Program-made: the position numbers and the translations under genes | Source of the DNA: Nothopassalora personata | Lineage: Eukaryota > Ascomycota > Dothideomycetes > Mycosphaerellales > Mycosphaerellaceae | Direction: 5' to 3' | DNA: 64,000 nt | Assembly (NCBI GenBank): GCA_033816765.1 | Contig: CM066288.1 | Coordinates: 682,001-746,000 of the forward strand | Shown: one piece after another, positions 56,986-64,000 of the stretch | Layout of the letters: each line of letters begins with the position of its first letter | Position numbering within the stretch: the stretch's first letter is position 1 | Notes under the pieces: generated by a model | The model's input: only the letters and a program-made list of their open reading frames with translations | Database searches by the model: none | Told to the model about the DNA's origin: nothing

Positions 56986-57427
56986 GGCGGGGAGGGGGGG
57001 GGGATCGAACTAATGCGTGTGGTTGTGACTGGTAGGTGAAGTGAGATTCGTGACGCAGGTCGCGCCGGCGACTTGGGATCGTCGCACCTCTCTACCTTCT
57101 CCGTCTCTTCATGTGTCCGCGCAACGACTCCAATATGGTCTCGTTCCCGGATTGCCCCCCTACTGCTCGGTGGCGTGGTGAATGCTCGCACAAATACCTA
57201 GTAATGTTGCGGGTGGAGTTCCATGTTGCGGCACGATCACGATCACGATCACCTGCAGGCTTCGTCCGTGAGGGCTTCTTTGTGCCGCGTGCTTGCCGAC
57301 GACCGGCTCAGCCCTAAAGGCGAAGATCGTCAACATGGTACATACCACTGCCACTGCTGTATCTCTCGTCCTTTGCCATCAGCGTTGATTGCATGACATT
57401 GCTGATCCACGTAGATTCTTCGACACG
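56986..57427. promoter_or_regulatory. Divergent promoter of SPT20 and DML1
   Basis: The 442 bp interval separates outward-facing starts. It includes a G-rich run immediately upstream of the SPT20 start (about 56,990-57,002) and a short CACGAT-type repeat of three units near 57,237-57,254. Function of either is unknown. Confidence 0.5.
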
Positions 57428-59049
57428 ATGCATGAGGTCGTAACGCTGCAGTTCGGCCAACAGGCCAACTACTTAGGCACACACTACTGGAACACTCAGG
57501 TAAGGCAATTCGTCTTGGCGCTGCTTCTTCCCTCGAAGCACTAGTGTTGATACCCTCCCAGGAATCGTACTTCACGTATGCCGGCGAGGACGAGTCCCCT
57601 GTAGACCATGATGTTTCTTTTCGTCCGGGCATTGGCGCCGATGGCTCCGAAACGTACACACCACGCACCTTGATCTACGACCTGAAAGGAGCCTTCGGCA
57701 CATTACGTCGAGAAAATGCTCTGTATCAGCTTCAGCAGCAGGAGAATCCTGTCCAGCAGGGTCAGTGGAGCGGGGGCACGATGCCACTACAGCTTCCACC
57801 TGTTGCTCCCAGCGCATACCAGCAAGCTCTTGATGCAGGTCTTGAACCGCCAACACTAACCACAGAGACTGTTCGATTCTGGTCTGACTACAATCACGTC
57901 TTCTATCATCCCCGCAGCATTGTACAGCTGAATGAGTACGAGTTGAACAGCTCCTTGATGCCATTTGAGCAGTGGCAGAAGGGAGAAGAGCTATTCGCAA
58001 ACCTCGACCGCGAGCATGACTTACTCGATCGAGATCTGAGACCATTTCTGGAGGAGTGTGATCAATTGCAAGGTATCCAAATCTTTTCCGGCACAGACGA
58101 TGCCTGGGGAGGCTTTGCAGCCAAGTATGTTGAGCGCATCGCAGACGAACTGGGTAAGGGCTGTCGGTGGGTCTTTGGTCTTCACGATTCTCAAAGGACT
58201 ACAAGAAATCAGCAGATGCTACGCTTGGCTAACGCGGCTCAATCTTTGCACGCCATCGACTCTTTCGCAAGCTTGCATATCCCTCTCAGCAGCATACCGG
58301 AGTCTTTGCCTGGATATACATCAATTGATGGCGCAAGCAGATGGCAGACTTCCGCACTTCAGGCTCTTGCTGTGGAGACAATGACTCTACCGACACGACT
58401 ACGTGCTTCTCAACATGCGCGAGCGACTTCCGACAACCTAGAGTCGGCACTGAATGGTAATGGCATGCGGCGCATTGCGGCTTGTTCGTTGTCTGTTGAC
58501 GATCTGGCCAATCTTGAAAAGCAAAATCAACCTAATGGCCATCACGATGCCCGAATGACCAACGGGGTCAGCGAACACGTTGACGATGACGATCAAGCCG
58601 ATGAAGATAAGTACGACATCGATCTATTCCCTGAGCTGTCTTCCGGCATGTCATCTGGAAGACAGAGCAGAGCAAGAGTGAACCTCTTCAGCAAGCTTGG
58701 CTCCTTACGAGGACCTTGGAAGACACCAACCGAGTTGCGTGACGCGAGCGAGCGATTGCACAATCGCTTTTCTGCTCACGATCCACGCGTATCACTGCAT
58801 CAGACTGGCCTTCTGTATCCAGTATTGCCGTCCTACCCGAGCGTCTTCCGCATTCCTGGCCGCCCACAGAAATTGGCCATCAACGCCTCACTGGCAACCA
58901 CGACGGCGATTGCTAGTCATGTGAGAGGTGTCGAAAGCGTGGCTCGCCGCATGGTAGCAGTGGAGGAACGTGAGGCGCTTTGCGACGGTTTGAGTACCAT
59001 TGCAGAAGAGTATGAAGGTGGTTGGGACAGCGATGATCTAAGTGACTGA
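57428..59049 (+). CDS. DML1: DML1/Misato, tubulin-like protein for mitochondrial inheritance
   Basis: Two exons, 57428-57499 and 57562-59049, flank a 62 nt intron and encode 519 residues. [20 protein letters not shown] and WNTQESYFTY across the splice are the conserved opening, followed by [18 protein letters not shown] and [12 protein letters not shown]. The Misato segment continues with [16 protein letters not shown] and [17 protein letters not shown], the latter resembling the tubulin G-box. An acidic linker ([18 protein letters not shown]) separates the C-terminal part. Dml1/Misato proteins affect mitochondrial DNA partitioning and, in Fusarium, fungicide sensitivity. The intron after about 24 codons is typical. 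The ATG is in frame and directly before the conserved start. Confidence 0.93.
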
Positions 59050-59245
59050 GAAAGGATGTGATGGCAAATGAGACTGTTTCCACAACGGTGCAGCAGGTCT
59101 GAGCTTGATCATAAGTGATCACAAGTGACCTCCGCCGAGCACATCCGGCTTTACTTACAGAACGCGGCGCATGTGGACGTCAATCTCCGCGGTCTTTGGC
59201 CACGACGATATAACGTTACATCACCATCACCTTATTCGACTGATC

Positions 59246-59911
59246 ATGGACGACGTTACACAGACCAAACTAGAGGTCGATCCAGGCGCCACGATAGCGG
59301 TCGATAACCTCGAAAAGCTCGGCGCCATCATTGATCAAGAGCTCAAGTCCTGGATGATATATCTCCACTCACTGGATGTGGCAGTGTCGTACGAATCCCT
59401 CACCTCAGACGGCAACACCGACACGACTACCAAGATCAAATGTCTTCGCCACATCCTCGAGACGCTACCAAATCGCTACAGAGCACTCATCAACGCCTAC
59501 AACGCCGCCGATACCGAGCAAGTCGAACTCGCGGATCAGTGTGCCGTACTCCTGGAGCAGCTGAAAGTGGTTTCAGATGTATCACCAGGCGAGAACGGAG
59601 CAGCAAGCGACGAAGACAAGAATCTGGATTTGCGCGGCTATTACGACCAGAAACTTTTCAGAGGCAAGAAGTTCCGAGCTGATGTAGTGGCTCAAGATAA
59701 GGAGGTTGCGAAGCTCGAGAAGGCGAGGTTGGAAGAGCTGAAGGAGCTGATGACGATGTTCGAGGAGCTCATGATCGTGAGGGAGGAGGGTCTGCTAGAG
59801 CCGAAAAAGGTACAGCTGCTGGTCGAGGCGATGGATGACATTGGTCTAAGTGCAAGCTCGGTTTTTGGGGGAAGAGAAGGGGGAGAAGGTGAAGAGGATG
59901 AGGGTTACTGA
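59246..59911 (+). CDS. Unrecognised helical protein, 221 aa
   Basis: A single exon from ATG 59246 (MDDVTQTKLEVDPGATIAVD), which has A at -3 and G at +4; an upstream in-frame ATG at 59171 would add 25 residues with a His run. The protein looks mostly helical: KLGAIIDQELKSWMIYLHSL, CLRHILETLPNRYRALINAY, an acidic loop, then a charged coiled coil EVAKLEKARLEELKELMTMF near residues 155-185, and an acidic end. No membrane segment or signal is present. I do not recognise the family. Confidence 0.65.
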   Translation: MDDVTQTKLEVDPGATIAVDNLEKLGAIIDQELKSWMIYLHSLDVAVSYESLTSDGNTDTTTKIKCLRHILETLPNRYRALINAYNAADTEQVELADQCAVLLEQLKVVSDVSPGENGAASDEDKNLDLRGYYDQKLFRGKKFRADVVAQDKEVAKLEKARLEELKELMTMFEELMIVREEGLLEPKKVQLLVEAMDDIGLSASSVFGGREGGEGEEDEGY

Positions 59912-60219
59912 GGAGGATGAGGATTCAGGCAGACGGAGAACCCTTGAAATTCCGGGTTGAGAGTGCCGATGCCCTGCCGGAGGACGTAGGAGGCAGTACG
60001 GGGGAATAGATGATAACAGTGGCTGATACAACTTACAATGGACAGTCCTCAATGACAACATTTGAAACATCTATCTCATTGGCGTACAAAGAAGTTCTAT
60101 GACCGGTGGTCCAAACATCCTCTTGCAGGCCAAATAAAAGCTCATTTTCCCCATCTATCCAACATAAGCCTTTTACCTCCCAACAACGTAGGTATCGCAC
60201 GTTACAATTTCCCGGCGAG
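59912..60219. other. Intergenic, promoter of the next F-box-like gene
   Basis: A 308 bp stretch between two plus-strand genes. A strong-looking donor GTAGGT at 60188 lies within it, so a non-coding 5' exon of the following gene is possible. No other feature was seen. Confidence 0.4.
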
Positions 60220-61162
60220 ATGTCATCCATTCCAGACACTCTTCCATCCAGATTGTTCAACGGCCTGAAGTCTACAGCAGCTTCTCGTCACATCTAAGTC
60301 AACGACGACTTCGAAGTTTTAGGTGTCAGCACTGACCCCAACCAGCGCACAACGCAACGCAGACAAGTCACCCTTCCTGAGATTACCGCCCGAGCTGCGT
60401 GATCGTATCTACCGCCTCGCGCTAGGAGGTCACCATATCCATGTCAGCCAGCCTATGACCGAAATTGAACAGCCGCCCAATTTCGTCCTCTGCCTGCTCG
60501 GGGCGCATGACAAGACCCTGGGGCCTGGATCCGAGTGGCGACGCACTAACTTCGACTATTGCGCCCATGCGAAGGGAGTAAATTGTTCGGCGGAGCTGTG
60601 TCTTTCACTGTTACGAGTGTCAAGGCAAGTATACGACGAGGCAGTGTCGATCCCATCTGCCACAAACACATTCGTGATACATTCGTCGGCCGGATATCGT
60701 GGGATCGAGGCGCTCCCTCCGCTTGCAGAATCCCTGGTGCCGTCCCAGCTCAGAGCAATTCGGAATGTCGTGCTTATCAGTCCTGTGAGACAAGGGGGGT
60801 GGTCGAGGCCACCAAAGAATGTTTCAAACATAGCTCGAGCTCTTGGTGGTCTTAAAGAGCTTCAGCTCGTGATCAAGCTCGAAGAGAACTGGGTCATTCG
60901 TAGAGTCGAAGCGCACATCGCCACTTTCGCGACGTTTGAGCGATGCCGTCTGCGTGGCGCAAGCGTTGTGTTGTATAGTAACGCAGACGACGTGCCACAG
61001 TCGGTCCTCGATAAGGCGAAGGAGCTCGAGCGACAGCTATTGATGCCGCAGGAAGAGGTCCAAGAGGAAACACGGCAGGCCAGTAGAGACGAGTTGGCCA
61101 GGGCAGATCGAGAACGGACCAGAGAAAGGACCCGCGCTCGTCCAGGTCTGCGGAAATTCTGA
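60220..61162 (+). CDS. F-box-like / DUF7730-type protein
   Basis: The main exon (60330-61162) starts with the conserved core SPFLRLPPELRDRIYRLALG, then SLLRVSRQVYDEAVSIPS, the second hallmark of these fungal proteins. The C-terminal 60 residues form a charged helix rich in Arg/Glu. The exon itself has no ATG before the core. The best 5' exon I can build is 60220-60286 (MSSIPDTLPSRLFNG), joined through a 43 nt intron with a weak GTCACA donor to give 299 residues. This 5' model is uncertain; the coding status of the main exon is not. Function is unknown; related genes are broken at 21.7-23.2 kb. Confidence 0.65.
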
Positions 61163-61352
61163 TGCACTAGGTCGTTCGGGTTTCCCGTCCAGCATGTTGG
61201 AAAGACTACCAGAAGACGAAGAAGCGCGCACTGTATACCGGAAGCATGCCGTCAAGGTGAAGCGGATTGGCCTTCGCATCTGTTGTGGCTGTTGCCGCCC
61301 TGGAAGCTGATGAGTCGGTGATCAGGAACCACGGAGACGGTAGCATGTACTC

Positions 61353-62342
61353 CTAAGCGGTAGTGGAGGATCCTTCCTTCAAAATGGTTCCCAATAGTGC
61401 ACCAAGTTCATCATACCCAATCTTCCCATCCCTGCCTCCGAGACCCTCATCCACAGCTCTCTTGTAGACCAGCGCCATATCCTCTCGGGAAATCCTGACG
61501 ACCCACCCAGTACTCGTGACAACAGTCAGTGCCCCGCTAGAACTCTTCCCCAGCAGGCCAGCCGCGTTCAAAATCTTCTCGACCCAGACCTCATCAGCAT
61601 CACCACCAACAGTCCTCGCAACATCGAACAGGTTGCTCATCCTGCTCACCTCCAAGTTCCTCCTAACAATGCCGACAGCAAGCTCCCTCCTTTCAAACTC
61701 TTTCTCCCGCTCCTTCCGCTCTTGTTCTTTCTTCAGATGCCGTTCCTTGGCCTTCTTCGCCTCCAACTTCGCCTCAGCAGCTCTCCTCCTCTCCCTCTCG
61801 GCGGCCTGTACTTTCTCACGCTCAGCAGCGCCTTCAGCATCACGTGCACGTTGTGCTTCGCCTTGGGCCCGCTGGAACTCGTGGTAGGCGCGCTTTTGAT
61901 CCTTCTTGGCAAGAGATTTTGCCTTCTTGGCGCCTACGTCTCTTCGAGCTGGCAGATCTCCCGGGCCGTTTGCAGGACCCGGCATGGCTGGTTCGTCGCC
62001 ATCTTGTTGCTGTTGGAATTGACGGAAGTCCTCATTGTTTGGACCATTATTCTCGCGACCATCGGCTTCTTGTTCAAAGTTTTCTTGCTCCTGTTGGCCG
62101 GGGTCTTGAGCTTCGTGCTCCTCGGGCTGCTCTCCTTGGACTGCGGCATCGTAGACTGCTTCCGCTTCGGTCTCGCCAGTCTGGTCTTGTAATTTTCGCT
62201 TCTTCTGTAACCATTCTTGGATCTGTGGTGCGAAGTACAGAAGTGTACATATGGCTGCTAGATGGATCATGTCCTGTAAAAGTGGTGTGCCTGGCGTGGC
62301 GAATGGCAGGAGCTTATTGGTGATGCTCATTAAGGAGGCCAT
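61353..62342 (-). CDS. Membrane-anchored coiled-coil protein, 329 aa, unknown
   Basis: A single exon from ATG 62342. A hydrophobic segment near residues 24-40 (DMIHLAAICTLLYFAPQI) is followed by an acidic, Gln/Glu-rich region. A long charged coiled coil rich in Ala, Arg, Lys and Glu covers about residues 135-225. A globular C-terminal part includes LFDVARTVGGDADEVWVEKI, LTVVTSTGWVVRISREDM and a helix-loop segment GRDGKIGYDELGALLG that is EF-hand-like in appearance only. The layout (N-terminal anchor, coiled coil, small C-domain) recalls DDRGK1-type proteins, but I see no DDRGK motif. It is divergent from ALO1. Confidence 0.75.
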   Translation of the reverse strand: MASLMSITNKLLPFATPGTPLLQDMIHLAAICTLLYFAPQIQEWLQKKRKLQDQTGETEAEAVYDAAVQGEQPEEHEAQDPGQQEQENFEQEADGRENNGPNNEDFRQFQQQQDGDEPAMPGPANGPGDLPARRDVGAKKAKSLAKKDQKRAYHEFQRAQGEAQRARDAEGAAEREKVQAAERERRRAAEAKLEAKKAKERHLKKEQERKEREKEFERRELAVGIVRRNLEVSRMSNLFDVARTVGGDADEVWVEKILNAAGLLGKSSSGALTVVTSTGWVVRISREDMALVYKRAVDEGLGGRDGKIGYDELGALLGTILKEGSSTTA

Positions 62343-62846
62343 TTTGTCGAGTGCAGGAGGTGTTCCAGACCAGTAGAGGTCATCTAGAGCTCAACCTCCG
62401 AGCCGCAAGGACAGCACTGCGCTGGTCTTTTGGTGATGTGTGGTCTTTCAATCAAGTAATATCCTCGTGCGAGTCGAAGCTTTGTTCGACAAGGCATGGA
62501 GTCGCAATTGCCCCGCAGACAGCGGCGGGGCATCCAGCATCAAGATTTCACGCGGCACCCATCAAGATTCCACGCTTCCCTGTCTGCTCTATGACGAGTT
62601 GCACGCAAATTCATTCACCTATTGGTTCGCCAGTCGGTCGAGCGCATCGATGAGCTATGAGATATCGCCGCCTTCATCACCGCGCCCGCTGTCTTCGTGG
62701 ATGCCATGTCTTTGGCAACATCTGATCATGCGCATTCAGGATTTCAGCGCCTGCGGATGACGCCTCCCCTCGGACTCTGCTTGCGTTAGAACTAGCAATC
62801 GAAACAACTATCACGACTGTACCGTCCCGCTCGATCGACAAACAAG
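62343..62846. promoter_or_regulatory. Divergent promoter of coiled-coil gene and ALO1
   Basis: The 504 bp gap separates outward-facing starts. No coding feature or known motif was recognised. Confidence 0.5.
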
Positions 62847-64000
62847 ATGAACAGCATCGCCGATGAGGTCGCGAAGACCGACCCAGACGTGCCATTCCGC
62901 GCAACAGATGACCATGTCCACCACACCTGGGCAAAGACATTCCAGTCTCGACCCGAGCTCTACATTAAGCCACAGACGCTCGAAGAAGTGCAGAAGATCG
63001 CCAATCTCGCCCGAAGATGTCGCAAAAGGATAGTCGTAGTGGGATGTGGTCACTCGCCCAGCGATCTGACGTGTTCATCATCGTGGATGGTCAACCTCGA
63101 CGACTATGGCAGAGTCTTGAAGGTGGACACGCAGAAGAAGACTCTTCTAGTAGAGGCGGGCATCAGGCTGAAAGACTTGAACGATGAGGCGAACCGACAT
63201 GGCTTGACGATGAAGAACTTGGGCAGCATCAACGAGCAGAGTATCGCGGGTGCTATTTCGACAGCGACGCATGGAAGTTCGCTCAAACATGGCTTGATGA
63301 GCGAAAGTGTGAGGAGCCTGAGGATCGTGCTTGCGAATGGACAAGCAGTGCGATGTTCGAGAGATCGGAACCCAGACTTGTTCCGAGCAGGTCTGATATC
63401 ACTTGGTGCTCTCGGCATCATCGTCGAAGTCGAGTTCGAGATGATCGACGCTTGCAAAATTGAGTGGGTGCAAGAGCTGGTCTCCTTGAAGCACGTTCTC
63501 AACACGTGGGACACCACGCTTTGGACGCAGAAGGAGTATACGCGAGTCTGGTGGATGCCATACATGAAGCGTGCCATCGTGTGGTCAGCAGAGAAGACCG
63601 ACAAACCCCTACGCGACCCACAAGGATCCTGGTATGGCGGCAGCATAGGCTTTCATACTTACCACAACCTCTTGTGGCTGTCTAACTTCATGCCATCGAT
63701 CCTGCCGTGGATCGAGTGGTTCGTCTTCGGCATGCAGTATGGCTTCAGCACGGGCAGCAAGACGTCGGCGGTAGAGGAACTCAAGACTGGACTTCTCATG
63801 AATTGCCTGTACAGCCAATTCGTCAATGAGTGGGCACTTCCACTCAGCAAAGGGCCAGAAGCTATTTCTCGTCTATCAGCCTGGATCAACGGCGAATCGG
63901 AAAGTGTTCATCACATACCATTCAGCATCAAAGGTCTCTACGTGCATTGTCCCATCGAAGTCCGTGTCTCCGATACCTCCAAGACCTCTCCACGACCATT
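62847..64000 (+). CDS. ALO1: D-arabinono-1,4-lactone oxidase, 5' part
   Basis: The frame opens at ATG 62847 (MNSIADEVAKTDPDVPFRAT) and runs to the right window edge, giving about 384 residues; the 3' end is missing. An FAD-binding PCMH domain is visible: FQSRPELYIKPQTLEEVQKI, then IVVVGCGHSPSDL, whose His is the usual covalent flavin site, and KNLGSINEQSIAGAISTATH. The ALO C-terminal domain begins around KIEWVQELVSLKHVLNTWD and contains WMPYMKRAIVWSAEKTD. The enzyme performs the last step of D-erythroascorbate synthesis at the mitochondrial outer membrane, making an antioxidant. No intron is seen so far. Confidence 0.93.
   Translation, partial: MNSIADEVAKTDPDVPFRATDDHVHHTWAKTFQSRPELYIKPQTLEEVQKIANLARRCRKRIVVVGCGHSPSDLTCSSSWMVNLDDYGRVLKVDTQKKTLLVEAGIRLKDLNDEANRHGLTMKNLGSINEQSIAGAISTATHGSSLKHGLMSESVRSLRIVLANGQAVRCSRDRNPDLFRAGLISLGALGIIVEVEFEMIDACKIEWVQELVSLKHVLNTWDTTLWTQKEYTRVWWMPYMKRAIVWSAEKTDKPLRDPQGSWYGGSIGFHTYHNLLWLSNFMPSILPWIEWFVFGMQYGFSTGSKTSAVEELKTGLLMNCLYSQFVNEWALPLSKGPEAISRLSAWINGESESVHHIPFSIKGLYVHCPIEVRVSDTSKTSPRP

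Overview
The window is genomic DNA from a filamentous ascomycete (Pezizomycotina). Genes are spaced at roughly 2 kb. They carry short spliceosomal introns, mostly 41 to 80 nt, with GTAAGT-like donors and CTAAC-like branch points. Diagnostic genes include a class V myosin-motor chitin synthase next to a class VII partner, a GH71 mutanase, MDM10 and D-arabinono-1,4-lactone oxidase. Short F-box-like proteins with an LPxELRxxIY core suggest a Dothideomycete, perhaps of the Mycosphaerellaceae or Teratosphaeriaceae. That placement is inference, not proof. I saw no operon, CRISPR array, complete transposon or virus.

Layout. 1-4.1 kb: the 3' part of a RAD5-type ATPase/ubiquitin ligase, then an unrecognised conserved-looking protein. 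5.5-21.3 kb: a cell-wall block with a secreted GH71 alpha-1,3-glucanase and two giant chitin synthases transcribed divergently from a 1.9 kb gap. 21.7-24.1 kb: F-box-like genes on the minus strand, two of them broken. 24.6-30.4 kb: a histidine phosphatase, ribosomal protein L17 (uL22) and fibrillarin NOP1 divergent from a 230 bp promoter, then an HMG-box protein. 31.7-35.2 kb: MDM10, a disordered protein and a small membrane protein. 35.2-37.9 kb: gene-poor DNA with a tRNA-like element and a DUF1772-like membrane protein. 37.9-46.2 kb: acetoacetyl-CoA synthetase, triosephosphate isomerase, U1-70K and the mitochondrial dynamin MGM1/Msp1. 46.6-53.9 kb: a small doubtful gene, cullin-4, a MetE-like protein, and an unknown protein with a decayed relative. 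54-59 kb: SPT20 (SAGA) divergent from DML1/Misato. 59.2-64 kb: three unrecognised or F-box-like genes and the start of ALO1.

Functional links. The two chitin synthases plus the glucanase form a polarised-growth/cell-wall neighbourhood; the divergent class V/VII arrangement is known from other filamentous fungi. NOP1 and RPL17 both serve ribosome production and share an intergenic region. MDM10 and MGM1 both shape mitochondria but lie 11 kb apart. The remaining genes look like ordinary housekeeping genes without a shared pathway.

Exon boundaries were deduced by eye from splice motifs, reading phase and protein-family continuity. Splice sites should be read as good models rather than measured transcripts. 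No clearly novel multi-gene system is visible. The most unusual items are an HMG-box protein with a duplicated 56-residue module, two tandem F-box-like copies broken at matching positions, a tRNA-like element with a Pol III-type terminator, and a GC-AG intron placed exactly where the class VII chitin synthase lost its P-loop.
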